DNA from: JBBDWJ01 sp040902925
Lineage (GTDB): Bacteria > Acidobacteriota > Terriglobia > Bryobacterales > UBA6623
Length of the DNA stretch: 64,000 bases
Assembly: GCA_040902925.1 (NCBI GenBank)
Contig: JBBDWJ010000321.1
Location: 1 to 64,000 of the forward strand
Reading direction: 5' to 3'
Each line of letters opens with the position of its first letter. Positions within the stretch are counted from its first letter, which is position 1. Shown here in pieces: positions 36,406 through 47,037 of the stretch. The translations under genes were made by a program, and so were the position numbers. The notes under the pieces were generated by a model, which was given only the letters and a program-made list of their open reading frames with translations, was not told where the DNA came from and did not search any database.

Positions 36406-37560
36406 TTACTGATGAGCAGCGCCTCTTGGCAAACTGACAACGAGATCCCGCCAGTTGTAGACCAGAAAGTTCCTGCCAGCGCTGTTCATCACCACCAGGA
36501 GGCCCGCAGGAAAACCCTCCCCCATCGCGGTGGAAGTGGCCTCGATTCCGTCGGTCGCATCCGCTCCGCCGCGAATCGTCGCGACGCGTTCGGAATGGTC
36601 GTGGGGGTCTCCGGCCGACCCCTCGCGACGAAACAGGTGGTAGGCGCTGTTGCCGGGAATCTGGTCGGTGCAGAGAATGTAGCCGCTGCCGCCGGGCTCG
36701 AAATAGATGGCGATCCCTTCGCGGTCGCCCTGGAAGCCATGTTGCGCGAAGACGGCAAGCTCGCGTCCCGCATCGGGATGATCTGGGTCTGCGTGCCACT
36801 TGCGCACACCGATTGCCTCGTCGGCGTAGTAGACGTAGCCTAGTTCATCGTCAACCGCAACCGCCTCGATCTCGCCCGATCCGCTGAAGGCGCCGAATTC
36901 CCGCACCTTCGTCGCTTTCACGCGGCCTTTTCCGTCATCGTCGAGGCGGTATTGCCAGAGATAGCTTCCGGAAGGTCCTTCCTTGCGGCTGATGATCGCG
37001 AACAACGCACCGTCCGCCGGTCTTCGATAAACCGCGACTCCCATTGGCGCGGCGCGCTCTCCGGGCTCGCCTTCGAATACGCGAAGCCCTTCGGGAGAAG
37101 AGACGTCGGTGAGACGCCTGGTCTCAGCGTCAATGGCGAAAACCCGCAAGCGCTGCCGGTAGCGTTCGGTGAGGATGGCAAAGCCGGTGGTTGTTCCTTG
37201 AAGAGCGAGGCCGTATTCGACGTCTACGTTATTCGGACGGTCGAGTCCCTCGATCTTCTGAAGGGTTTTCCCTTCGAGGTCGTACACGAGCAAAGCGCCG
37301 GCTGGAGCCGCAGCCTTGTTGATGCCCAGGAGCAGGCTTCGCGCGGGATCTTCAGCGTGCAGCCAAATCGCGGGATCGTCGGCATCGGCGCCGGCGATTT
37401 CGGTTGCCCGGGCCGGCTTGACCCGAATCGTGGGTCCACTGGAGGCGGCTTTCTCGACGGGCCCAACCGTTTCGTCCCGCCGCGCAGAGCAGGCGGAGAA
37501 ACAACACAGCACGGCCGCGGCCAGCCAGATGATGGCGGTACGTTGCGGGATGGCAATCAT
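36406..37560 (-). CDS. Beta-propeller phytase, lipoprotein
   Basis: Calcium-dependent 3-phytase that releases phosphate from inositol hexakisphosphate. The 384-residue precursor has a lipobox (CFSAC), so it is anchored outside the cytoplasm. Propeller and phytase motifs include DADDPAIWLH, GLDRPNNVDVEYG, MGVAVYRRP and SGEIEAVAVDDELGYVYYADE, the last two rich in the acidic residues that bind calcium and phosphate. Its ATG (37560) lies two bases past the end of the TonB receptor frame, so the two were one operon for phosphate or inositol-phosphate uptake. The gene itself is intact. Confidence 0.93.
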   Translation of the reverse strand: MIAIPQRTAIIWLAAAVLCCFSACSARRDETVGPVEKAASSGPTIRVKPARATEIAGADADDPAIWLHAEDPARSLLLGINKAAAPAGALLVYDLEGKTLQKIEGLDRPNNVDVEYGLALQGTTTGFAILTERYRQRLRVFAIDAETRRLTDVSSPEGLRVFEGEPGERAAPMGVAVYRRPADGALFAIISRKEGPSGSYLWQYRLDDDGKGRVKATKVREFGAFSGSGEIEAVAVDDELGYVYYADEAIGVRKWHADPDHPDAGRELAVFAQHGFQGDREGIAIYFEPGGSGYILCTDQIPGNSAYHLFRREGSAGDPHDHSERVATIRGGADATDGIEATSTAMGEGFPAGLLVVMNSAGRNFLVYNWRDLVVSLPRGAAHQ

Positions 37561-37562
37561 GT

Positions 37563-40500
37563 TCAGAATCGCAGCTTCAGGCCCAATTGGAAAACACGGG
37601 GTCCGCCAAGGCTCGAAAGGATCTCCCCGAAGTCGCCTTCGTCGATGTTGGCCTGCGGAGCGCGAAAGTTCGTTGTGTTGGTGATGTTGTAGCCCTCAAC
37701 GCGGAAGTCCAGTGCGAGGCGCTCGCTGATGCGCGTGCTTTTTGTCAGCGAAAGATCGAGCCGCCGCTGGCGACGGGGCTCGCAGGATGTTACGGCCCAG
37801 GTTACCAAAGTGCGCGCCGCTGCTCTCGATCAGGTCGCGGTTGATGTAGTTGCCGACCCGCTGCGATGCCGAACCGGACGTTTCAAGATCTTCATAGGTC
37901 GCACCGGAAACGATGTTTGGCCTCGGCTCGGTCGAAGCGGAAAGAAAACCGCTGAAGTCAGCGCTATCGGTGATGGAGAAAGGCCGGCCCGTTTGCAGCG
38001 TACCGATGCCACTTAAGGACCAGCCTTCGGCGAAAGCGTTACCGCGGAACGGAAGGTCATAGGTGAAGCTGAAGACCAGCCGATGCGTGCGGTCGAAATC
38101 CGCCGCCGCACGATTGAGAAAGACCCGGCTTTGGTCGTGCTGCGCCTGGTACAAACCCTCGTCGGAGAAGTAGTCGATGACCTTCGACCAAGTGTAGTTG
38201 ATCTTGTAGCTCAGCCCCGCCGTGTAGCGCTGGCTCAGGCTGGCCTGCAAAGCGTGGTAGGTCGAGTTCGAATCCGATGTGACCATGTTGAGGCCTTCGT
38301 CTTCGTCGAAGCCGAGGATCGGGCCGCGGACCTCCGGCAGGATGGTGCAGTCCTCGTAGTCGTCGAATACATCGCAGGGCGGCTCGGGGACTGGGACGAA
38401 CTCGTCGTCGACGATATCGAAGTAGTTCGAAGTGAAGCCGCCGCCGGGGACGCCGGGGCGCTCGAGGAAGCCGACGGCATTCACGTCCACGGGAACGTTT
38501 TTGTTGAGGCGCTGAAAAAGCCGGGTGCCCTTGGTGCCAACGTAGCCGAGCTCGAGCACGGTATTGCTGGCCAGCGGAACCTGAAATCCTAAGTTCCACT
38601 GCTGGATGTAGGGCATGCGCAGGTTGAGGTCCATCATGTGGGCTTCGAGGGCCTCGAACTCGTCGTCCGGATTGGCGGCGGTCGCCAGGAAGGGTTCGCC
38701 GTCATCGAAGCCGACCTGGAATTGGGGCAACGGGAAGGTTTGGCGGTCGACGGGAATTACGTTCCAGTCGTCGACGTCGTTGATCTCCTGCTCGCGGAAG
38801 AAGGGCGGCGCGCGTCGCAGGGCGTTGATGAACCCGCCGGTCGGCCGGTCGTAGTAGAAGCCATAACCACCGCGGATGACGAACCCCTTGCTGGCGAACG
38901 GAGAGTAGGCAAATCCGATACGGGGCGCGAAGTTGTTGGTGTCGTTCGATAAGGTCGAGTTGGTATCCGCGCGGTTGAGGCCGCTGGTATCTCCCAGAAT
39001 ATTCGAATCGAAATTACCAGCGAAGATGTAGCCGCCGGCGATGCCGGCGCCGGACGCGGCTCGCGAAAGGTCGAAGTTGGGTATCAGGCCGCTGGCCTCG
39101 GTGGGCCAACCGAAGAAATCGTAGCGCAGGCCGAGGTTGAGCGTCAGCTTGGAGTTGACCTTCCAGTCGTCGGCGATGAAGAACGAAACGTCGTTGAGGC
39201 GGAAGTCCCGGAAGGTTTCACCGTAGCTGATGGAAGACTCGGCAATTTGTTCGCCGGCGTCGCCGTCGTCGGGCTCGCCGACGGTCAGGAACTGGGCCCA
39301 GCTCTCGAGGCCGTATTGAACGTTCTTCGTCTCCTGATAATCGCCCTCGATGCGGTGACGCCGGTATTCTCCACCGAAGCGAAGGAAGTGGCGGCCGGAT
39401 TGAATCGAGAGAGTGTCGCCGAGGGTGAAAGTCGTCTGCTTGTCCTCGGAAAGATTCTCGGGAGTGCCAAAGATGAAATCGCTGCCCACGTCTTCGGGCT
39501 CGATCACGAAGCTCGCCAGTTCGGGGCGCTCGCCGGCGAGCGGGCTGTTGATGCCGAATTCGGCGTTGCTGAAATAGACGACGGGCGTGGTGTCGTTGCG
39601 GTTGAAGAAAACGCCGCCGCGAAATTCGTTAATGATAGTCGGGCTAAAGAAATGGGTGTCGGTAACGGAGAAGACTCGCTGGCGCGTATTCTCTTCTTCC
39701 TCGAAACGGCTGAGGGCCGTGGAGTCGGAGAACGGATCGCGGCTCGGCTGGTTGGCGAAGAAGAATTTCCCACTGAGACGGTTGGTCTCGAAATAGTGGT
39801 CCAGGTTCGCGCTGAACTGGTCTTGGCGGTACGTTGCCGGACTGACGGAAGTCACTTGGCAGCTCACGCCTTCATCGTCTTCCTCACAATTGCGGCCTCC
39901 GGCGCCCGAAGGGATCAGCGGGGAGCCATCGGGCAATGTTGCTTGCAGAAGTTGAACGCTGGTTGCGTTCAGGGCGTCAGGGTTCGCGCCCAGGGCATCG
40001 GCGAAGGATTGCAAGCCGGCCGTGGAACGGTCGCTGCTGAGCGCCTGGGGCATTCGCACGGTGTTACTGGCTTCGTCGACGAAAGCGGTGTTGGCCTTGG
40101 TGTGCTGATAGGAGCCGAAGAAGAACGTTTTCTCGCGAACGATAGGACCGCCGATGATGAAGCCGCCCTCGTTGCGCTGCAATTGTTGTTTGTCGAGGCC
40201 GGCGCGATTGAAGAAGAAGTCGTTGGCGATCAGGTTGTCGTTCTGAAAAAAGTGATAGACGGATCCGTGGAACTGGTTCGAGCCGCTCTTGGAGACAAGC
40301 TGGAAGCTGCCGCCGCCGTTGCGCCCGGTCGAGGCGTCATACAAGCTGGTTTGCAGCTTTACCTCGGCGAGCGTCTCGGGGGCCGGCGCGATATTTCGCG
40401 ACAACGAGCCGCCGCCGCCCTCGATCGTTCCGCGATCGCGGTTGATCCGCGAATCGCAGCACAGCATGTTCGTGGCGTCGACGCCATTGAACAGAAAGGA

Positions 40501-41079
40501 ATTGCTGGTCGTGCGCTGCCCGTTGACGCTGGGGCTCACGTTCGCGTTGTCGTTGGAGAGCAGGGAGCTGATGTTGGCGTCCACCCCGGGCTCGATCAGC
40601 AATAGTTGCGTGAAATTCCTGGACGAAGTCGGCAGGTTTTCCAGCTCTCGAGCGTCGAGCTCACGGACGATGGCGGCTGAAGTGCGCGACACCATTTCCG
40701 CGTCCGCGGTCACGGTTACCGACTCGCTCTGCTGGCCGATTCCGAGCTGGAGAGGCAGGGTGGCGACCTCGCCGGATTTGACTTGAACGCCATCCACGGT
40801 GAGGGCCTGAAAGTTTTCCGCCTCGACAGTGACTGTATACGTGCCGGTGGTCAGGTAGCGCGCCTCCCAGTTGCCGTAAGCGTCGGTCCGCAAGATGCGC
40901 TCCTCGCCGGTCTCCGTGCGCGCAATATTGAGCGAGGCGTTCGATATGCCGGCGCCGGAGGGGTCTGTAACAGTGCCCGATAGACCTGTATTTCCTCCCG
41001 TCTGAGCCGCGAGGGGCGGTACCATGACGGTAAGCAACAAAACAAAAAGAGTGTTTAAAGCAAATCGATAAAAGTTCAT
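37563..41079 (-). pseudogene. TonB-dependent receptor (Oar-like), frameshifted near 3' end
   Basis: Outer-membrane receptor for TonB-dependent import. Signal peptide after ATG 41079 (MNFYRFALNTLFVLLL), a carboxypeptidase-regulatory domain (GLSGTVTDPSGAGISNASL), plug (NGQRTTSNSFLFNGVDATN) and a large beta barrel. At about 37773 one extra base (A on the plus strand) shifts the frame: GRNILRAP continues as SPAAARSF and stops at 37696, while the correct end (RQRRLDLSLTKSTRISERL, final LKLRF) continues in another frame to 37563. The terminal barrel strands and C-terminal aromatic residue are thus lost. It may be a real mutation or a base-call error. Phytase follows after two bases. Confidence 0.88.
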
Positions 41080-41481
41080 AAGCGGGGTCATTGCGAGAGA
41101 CAACGTAGGCCGCCAGGATACCGCGCCAATGTTGTGAACAAGTAACGAACACATGAATAATCGGGGAAGGGAGGGGTTAAAGTTTACCGATGCGGTTTGG
41201 AGCCAACGGAACGGCCGGCAAAACGGCTGTCCCAGCTCACGCGAGCATGGCAGAGCGAAGCGTGACGGGGTGCTGAGGCCTGTTACACAAATAGCCTGTG
41301 ACCCCGCCCGCTTGAGGCGAAGCGTGGATTCTTGATTTCATCCTGGTCCAAAGCCGCGATTGGTCACCCGATCAGCGGCCTTAAACGATACGAGGAAATA
41401 GTGCGCGCACTTCAGACAGCCGGACGCCTGAGCGCGAGTTTAAGCTGGTCGGGCCCGCAAAACTGTCTGCAGCCGGGACCG
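41080..41481. other. Intergenic region, no gene seen
   Basis: About 400 bases between the TonB receptor start and the SnoaL-like gene stop. Open frames are short and unsupported. No repeat, hairpin or RNA-like structure was recognised. Confidence 0.45.
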
Positions 41482-41856
41482 TCACTGCTTCATGGCGTTG
41501 TAGAAGAACTCTTCGCGAACGATCTTACCCTTCTTCACGGTATACAGCGCCATCTCGTTCATGGGAAATCTCTTTCCCGAAGCCTTCTCTGTTACATCGA
41601 GGGCGAAGTGGGCCGCAAACTGTCCCTTGCCCAAAAACGGGCCATCGACTTGCACCGAGTGCACTTCGAAGGTTCCCTCGAACCATTCGTTCTTTCCACG
41701 AATTTTGTCGATGCCGCTCACTTCGGCCGGCATCTGTGGATTACCAACCGGCTCGACGCTGACGATATCGTCGCTGTAGTATTTGTCGATTGCCTGGATG
41801 AATTTGCCTTTGCGGCAGAGCTTCACGAGTCCCTTTGCTACATCTTCGAGCGCCAT
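41482..41856 (-). CDS. SnoaL-like (NTF2-fold) protein
   Basis: A 124-residue protein of the nuclear transport factor 2 / SnoaL fold. It has the typical order: helices (VAKGLVKLCRKGKFIQAIDKYY), then SDDIVSVEPVG, then sheet strands ending MALYTVKKGKIVREEFFYN. Such proteins are small binding proteins or isomerases; no catalytic residue can be assigned. The start ATG 41856 is fixed by AGGAG six bases upstream; the longer frame upstream lacks a ribosome site. No signal peptide. Function unknown. Confidence 0.8.
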   Translation of the reverse strand: MALEDVAKGLVKLCRKGKFIQAIDKYYSDDIVSVEPVGNPQMPAEVSGIDKIRGKNEWFEGTFEVHSVQVDGPFLGKGQFAAHFALDVTEKASGKRFPMNEMALYTVKKGKIVREEFFYNAMKQ

Positions 41857-42078
41857 TTTATTCTCCTGGCTCCAATGCGAATCCTGTTCCTGAATCCTAA
41901 GGAAGGAAGGGCGCGCATGGGCTGCCTGAAACACTAACAACCGGACCACTTGAACTGACGCGCTCCGGCATCAGGAAAGTATACACTTTGGCGGCCCTGC
42001 TAAGATTCGGGCCCGGCCGGCCAAAGGAGAGCGGAACGGGAAAGGTCGGGGGAGTGGTGGCGAGGCTCGACAGCTTTT

Positions 42079-42975
42079 TTAACGGCCGATGCTCGCGGAG
42101 GGCGCGGCCAGCCTGTGCCCGAGCAGGGCCAGGGCCACGCCTCCGAGGATCACTGTTGCGGAAATGGCGAGGCGCCACGTCAACTGCTCGCCCAGTAGGG
42201 CCGCGCCCGCGAGCGCGGCGATGAGCGGTACGGTGAGTTGGACGATGGCGGCTTGAGTCGTGGTCAATTCCTTCAGGGTCGTGTACCAGATGGCGCATCC
42301 GAGACCGGTGGTGACGGCGCCGGAAACCACGGCTAGCGCCAAGCCAGTCCAACTCGCGCGCGGCTGACTGACCAGCCAGACCACAAGCAGCATAGCGGCG
42401 CCCAGCGGGACGCCGCGCGCAAAGTTTCCCGCTGTTTCGGCGATGGGAGAACGGATTCCCTTTGCTGCTAGCGAATAGCAGGCCCAGGCCACACCGGACA
42501 GGGTCATCAACGCCGCCCCGTATATTGAGGGAGCGGCCAGGCCCGGCGAGACGAGATACACCAAGCCTCCCAAGGCGAGCGCCAGGCCTATCCACTCGGG
42601 AGGTCTTGGGCGTTCGCCGCGAATCACTCCCACGGTGATCATCGTGATCTGCACCGCGGCGAAAAGAATCAAAGCCCCCACTCCCGCGCTGAGGGAGACG
42701 TAGGCGAACGAGAAAACGATAGCGTAGCCGGCAAAGACCGCTGCGCCGGTCCAGGAGCCGTTCTCTCTCAGTGTGGCCAACGCCCGTCCGCGCGCGCCAA
42801 CAACCAGGAACAACATCAGGGCAGCCGCGAAGATTCGTACCGCGGTGTAGGTAGCGCCGTCGATCTCGTTCTCACGCAGGGCGAGTCGAGCCAGCAAGGA
42901 ATTGGATGCGAAGCAAACCATTGTCAGCGCCGTGAGCAGAATCGTGCGGAGAGAGTGGCCGGGCTGGAGTGTCAT
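42079..42975 (-). CDS. EamA/DMT-family transporter
   Basis: Drug/metabolite-type inner-membrane exporter. The 298-residue protein has ten membrane helices in two EamA halves, with repeats such as FASNSLLARLAL near the start and GAALMTLSGVAWACYSLAAKGI opening the second half. ATG 42975 is chosen because the TM1 region follows within 12 residues; a longer frame adds only a Lys/Arg-rich stretch. It is divergent from the DUF1592 gene across about 210 bases. Substrate is unknown; amino acids or purines are typical. Confidence 0.9.
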   Translation of the reverse strand: MTLQPGHSLRTILLTALTMVCFASNSLLARLALRENEIDGATYTAVRIFAAALMLFLVVGARGRALATLRENGSWTGAAVFAGYAIVFSFAYVSLSAGVGALILFAAVQITMITVGVIRGERPRPPEWIGLALALGGLVYLVSPGLAAPSIYGAALMTLSGVAWACYSLAAKGIRSPIAETAGNFARGVPLGAAMLLVVWLVSQPRASWTGLALAVVSGAVTTGLGCAIWYTTLKELTTTQAAIVQLTVPLIAALAGAALLGEQLTWRLAISATVILGGVALALLGHRLAAPSASIGR

Positions 42976-43187
42976 GTTGTTGGTTGGGCCGAGAGGTTGT
43001 TTGGAAGGCCTTGTTTGCAACGTGGGGACCTGTCCTGCTCGTCTTCGGCCTGACAATGCGGTGTATACTTCCCTTGTCCGGGAGCGCATCGGTTATCTGG
43101 CTAGGCCCACGAGAATTCGGCCTGGCCCAAGAGCGATCTGGCCGGGTCATCAGCGGAAAGCGGCCTTTCGGACGGGAGACGCGTTCT

Positions 43188-45683
43188 ATGTCGAGGCGGC
43201 GATTCGGGAAGGTGTTCGCGTACACCTTCGCGCTTCTGCTCGAAAGCGTTGGCGCCGTTGTTTCCGCCCAGACGCCTCCCAGCCGTGCGCAGCCGAACGC
43301 GGCAGCCGTCGATGCCCGCGCGTTTCTCGATACCCACTGCATAGCTTGTCACAACCAGACAACCCGGACCGCCGGCCTTGCGCTCGACGGCTTGGACGCC
43401 TCCCGGCCTAGCGACAATTTCGACGTGTGGGAGCGCGTGATCGAGAAGCTTCGGGCCGGCTCGATGCCGCCGCCCGGCATGCCGCGGCCGGAAGCGGCCA
43501 CCTATCGCGCCGTCACCCGCTCGCTCGAAAACGAATTGGACCGCGCCTGGCTGAAGAGCCCGAATCCAGGCGCCATCAGTCCGGTGCATCGCCTGAATCG
43601 CACCGAATACAACAACGCGATTCGCGACCTGTTCGCGCTCGATCTCGACGTGAAGCCGCTGCTTCCTGGAGACGAAACAGCCGACGGCAGTTTCGATAAT
43701 TTCGCCGAGGCGCTCTCGATTTCGACGGCCCACCTCGATCGATACCTCTCGGTGGCTCGTCAGGTCACGCGGCTCGCCACCGGGATCGCTCCCTCATCGC
43801 CGAAGATCGAAAGATTCGAGATCCCGCTGCATGTGCTGCAGGACGACCGTCAAAGCGAAGACCTGCCGCTGGGATCGCGCGGCGGGATTGCGATCCGCTA
43901 CAACTTTCCCGTCGACGGCGAGTACTTCGTTAGAGTGCGGCTTCAGAGGCAATATCAGGATTACATCAAAGGCATGGGCTGGCAGCAGCAACTCGACGTT
44001 CGGCTCGATGGCAGGCTGCTAAAGCGATTCACCGTTGGCGGGGGCGCCCAAGGCAAGCCCGCCGGGGCGAGTTACGCCGGGGACGGCGAACCTGGCTTTG
44101 CCGGCGACGCCGAATGGGAAGAATACATGCAGGTGGGAGGAGACGCCGGGCTGGAAGTTCGCGTGCCGGTCGAGGCGGGCCCCCGCATCGTCGGCGTTTC
44201 TTTCGTGCGGCAATTTTGGGAACCGGAAGGATTGCCACAGCCGCTGCAAAGAGGCCGTGTGATCACGAATGACCAGGTCTACATGGGCTACGCCAACGTA
44301 GGCTCGGTGCAGATTGGAGGTCCTTACCGGATCGAGGGGCCGGCCAAGGATACTCCCAGCCGGCGCGCGATTTTTGTTTGCCAACCGCAGGCGCAAACGG
44401 AAGAGCGGGCTTGCGCCGCGCGGATTCTCTCGAGAATCTCCCGGCTCGCCTATCGGCGGCCCGTGACGAACGCCGATGAGGGTACGCTGCTCGAATTCTT
44501 TGAGAGCGGACGCCGCGAGGGTGGCAGTTTTGACCACGGAATTCAGTTCGCCCTCGAGCGAATGCTGGTCGACCCCGACTTTCTGCTGCGTGTTCATCGC
44601 GAACCTCCCGGGCCTCGTGAAGCCGGGGCAGCGCAATCTACGTATCGGCTCGGCGATCTCGAATTGGCCTCGCGCTTGTCGTTCTTTCTGTGGAGCAGCA
44701 TTCCGGATGAGCGTCTGCTGGCGCTGGCCGAGCGCGGGCAGCTCAGCGATTCGCAGACCCTGGAGAAAGAAGTACGGCGCATGCTGGCCGACGCGCGCGC
44801 CGTCGATGCTTTGGTGAACGACTTCGCCGCGCAGTGGTTGAATCTCCGCCGCATTGAAGAAGTGGTAGTCGATCCGGACCGCTATCCCAACTACGACGAG
44901 AGCCTGCTGCAGGCGTTCGAACGGGAGACGGAGCTGTTCGTCGCCAGCACGCTGCGCGAGGATCGCAGCGTTCTCGATTTGTTGGATGCGGATTACACGT
45001 TCGTCAATGAACGGTTAGCTCGGCATTACGGCATCACGGGAATATACGGCAGCCGCTTCCGGCGAGTCGCTCTTCCGAACCACGATCAGCGCGGCGGCCT
45101 GCTCGCGCATGGGGCGCTGTTGGCGACGACATCGTATCCGGACCGCACTTCGCCGGTTTTGCGCGGCAAGTGGCTGCTCAATAATATCTTCGGCTTGCCG
45201 GTGCCGCCGCCACCTCCCGGCGTCGATACGAATCTCGAGAGCAAACCGGGCGTCAAACCAGAGACGATGCGTGAACGTCTGGCGCAGCATCGCCAGAACA
45301 CCGCCTGCAACAGTTGCCATTCGGTGATCGATCCGCTGGGGTTCGCGCTCGAGAATTACGATGTGATTGGCGGCTGGCGGAGCGTCGACGAGGCGGGGCA
45401 AGCCGTCGATGCGAAAGGGTCCCTGACAAGCGGGGCGGAGTTTGAGGGTCTGGCCGGGTTGCGTGGAATGCTGCTTGAGCAACGCGATCTCTTTCCCCGC
45501 ACGGTGGCCGAGAAGCTGCTGTCTTACGCGTTGGGCCGCCGGCTCGAACACTTCGACCGGCCGGCGGTCCGGCAAATCGTGCGCGCGGCCGCCGCCAACG
45601 ACTACCGTTGGTCATCGATGATTCTCGGAATCGTGCAAAGTCCGACGTTCCTAAGGGGGAGATCGCAGCCGGCGTCGGATTGA
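43188..45683 (+). CDS. Exported DUF1592-type multidomain haem protein
   Basis: An 831-residue exported protein. ATG 43188 begins a signal peptide (MSRRRFGKVFAYTFALLLES) with GGGAG nine bases upstream; the longer frame lacks these. Two CxxCH haem motifs, THCIACHN and ACNSCHS, lie near the N- and C-terminal ends. The domain order is that of the planctomycete/acidobacterial family: DUF1587 (HRLNRTEYNNAIRDLF), DUF1595, DUF1592 (LASRLSFFLWSSIPDERLL), DUF1588 (RGGLLAHGALLATTSYPDRT) and DUF1585. Function is unknown, but its invariable DUF1552 partner follows after 16 bases. Probably periplasmic and redox-related. Confidence 0.92.
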   Translation: MSRRRFGKVFAYTFALLLESVGAVVSAQTPPSRAQPNAAAVDARAFLDTHCIACHNQTTRTAGLALDGLDASRPSDNFDVWERVIEKLRAGSMPPPGMPRPEAATYRAVTRSLENELDRAWLKSPNPGAISPVHRLNRTEYNNAIRDLFALDLDVKPLLPGDETADGSFDNFAEALSISTAHLDRYLSVARQVTRLATGIAPSSPKIERFEIPLHVLQDDRQSEDLPLGSRGGIAIRYNFPVDGEYFVRVRLQRQYQDYIKGMGWQQQLDVRLDGRLLKRFTVGGGAQGKPAGASYAGDGEPGFAGDAEWEEYMQVGGDAGLEVRVPVEAGPRIVGVSFVRQFWEPEGLPQPLQRGRVITNDQVYMGYANVGSVQIGGPYRIEGPAKDTPSRRAIFVCQPQAQTEERACAARILSRISRLAYRRPVTNADEGTLLEFFESGRREGGSFDHGIQFALERMLVDPDFLLRVHREPPGPREAGAAQSTYRLGDLELASRLSFFLWSSIPDERLLALAERGQLSDSQTLEKEVRRMLADARAVDALVNDFAAQWLNLRRIEEVVVDPDRYPNYDESLLQAFERETELFVASTLREDRSVLDLLDADYTFVNERLARHYGITGIYGSRFRRVALPNHDQRGGLLAHGALLATTSYPDRTSPVLRGKWLLNNIFGLPVPPPPPGVDTNLESKPGVKPETMRERLAQHRQNTACNSCHSVIDPLGFALENYDVIGGWRSVDEAGQAVDAKGSLTSGAEFEGLAGLRGMLLEQRDLFPRTVAEKLLSYALGRRLEHFDRPAVRQIVRAAAANDYRWSSMILGIVQSPTFLRGRSQPASD

Positions 45684-45699
45684 CGAGAGGACGACCGCT

Positions 45700-47031
45700 A
45701 TGTTCTTGACGAAAGCATTGTCGCGGCGCACGGTCCTGCGGGGGCTGGGAGTGACGGTCGGATTGCCGCTGCTCGATGCCATGATTCCCGCGCTGCAGCG
45801 GGCGCGCGCTGCCGCGAGGCCAGTGCAGCGATTTCAGGCGTTCTATGTGCCGAACGGCATGGCCATGGAATACTGGACGCCGAAAGGCGAGGGCGCAGGG
45901 TTCGAGTTGTCGCCCATCCTGGAGCCGCTTGCCGCGTACCGCGACCGGATGCTTGTGCTGTCGGGCCTGAAGGCGAATTGGAATTACATCCACGCGGGCG
46001 CATCGGGGTCGTTTCTCACCGGTACGGCGCGCGGCGGGCGCAACGAGGTGGAGATTGTCGCCGACGTTTCGATGGACCAGATCCTCGCCCGGCATTTCGC
46101 CCAACAGACGCAGGTAGCTTCGCTGGAGCTTTCGATGGACGCTCCGGCGAACGCAGGGGCCTGCACGGGCAACCTGAGTTGCGTTTACACCCACACGCTC
46201 TCGTGGCGCAGCCCGACGCAGCCGTTGCCGATGGAGTGGAACCCGCGCGCGGTGTTCGAGAAGCTGTTCGGCGACAGCGGCAGCACCGAACCGGCGGCGC
46301 GCGAGGCGAGACTGCGGCAGCACCGGAGCATTCTCGATTCGGTGAACGGGAAGCTCGCGGATCTCAAGAAAGAACTCGGGCCGCGCGACCTGGTGAAGAT
46401 CGACGAGTACACTGACGCGATTCGCGACGTGGAGCGGCGCATCGGAAGAGCCGAGGAGCAGCGCGATGTCGAGCTGCCGGCGATGGAGCAGCCGCAAGGC
46501 GCGCCGCCGGTCTTTGAAGACCACCTGGCCTTGATGCTCGACTTGCAGTTGCTGGCGTTTCAGTCCGACCTCACGCGCGTTATCTCGTTCATGCTCGGCA
46601 AGGAGCAGAGCGCGCGGCCCTATCCGCAGATTGGCGTGCCCGAGGCGCACCACCCGCTTTCGCACCACAACAATGTTCCCGAGCTGATCGCGCAGATGTC
46701 CAAGATCAATCGCTATCACATGCAGTTGTTCTCGCAATACCTGGCGAAGCTCGCCGCGACGCCCGACGGCGACGGCTCGCTGCTGGACCACATCACGATC
46801 CTTTACGGCTCCGGAATTTCCAACAGCACGATGCACTCGGGCGACAACTTGCCTCTGCTGCTGGTCGGCGGCGGCGCGGGACGATTTAAAGGCGGCCGCC
46901 ATCTGGCCTACTCCAATGAACCTCCGATGGCGAACCTTCTTGTGACGCTCATGGACAAGCTTGACGTGCCGGTCGAACGCCTCGGCGGCAGCACGGGCAA
47001 GCTGCCGCTGGATACGCTTTCCGGAATTTAG
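45700..47031 (+). CDS. DUF1552 protein, Tat-like export signal
   Basis: A 443-residue protein and the standard partner of DUF1592 proteins. It begins with a twin-arginine-type signal (LSRRTVLRGLGVTVGLPLLD). Conserved family segments include FYVPNGMAMEYWTP, GSFLTGTARGG, DQILARHF and HHPLSHHNNVP. The many conserved His and Asp residues suggest a metal-dependent activity, and the fold may be alkaline-phosphatase-like, but no activity is proven. It follows the DUF1592 gene by 16 bases and precedes the ankyrin gene by six, so the three form an operon. Confidence 0.92.
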   Translation: MFLTKALSRRTVLRGLGVTVGLPLLDAMIPALQRARAAARPVQRFQAFYVPNGMAMEYWTPKGEGAGFELSPILEPLAAYRDRMLVLSGLKANWNYIHAGASGSFLTGTARGGRNEVEIVADVSMDQILARHFAQQTQVASLELSMDAPANAGACTGNLSCVYTHTLSWRSPTQPLPMEWNPRAVFEKLFGDSGSTEPAAREARLRQHRSILDSVNGKLADLKKELGPRDLVKIDEYTDAIRDVERRIGRAEEQRDVELPAMEQPQGAPPVFEDHLALMLDLQLLAFQSDLTRVISFMLGKEQSARPYPQIGVPEAHHPLSHHNNVPELIAQMSKINRYHMQLFSQYLAKLAATPDGDGSLLDHITILYGSGISNSTMHSGDNLPLLLVGGGAGRFKGGRHLAYSNEPPMANLLVTLMDKLDVPVERLGGSTGKLPLDTLSGI

Positions 47032-47037
47032 CAACGG

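Noticed and set aside
39247..40605. 452-codon plus-strand open frame antisense to the TonB receptor
   Set aside because: Val/Gly/Ala/Glu-rich shadow of the receptor with no domain or ribosome site.
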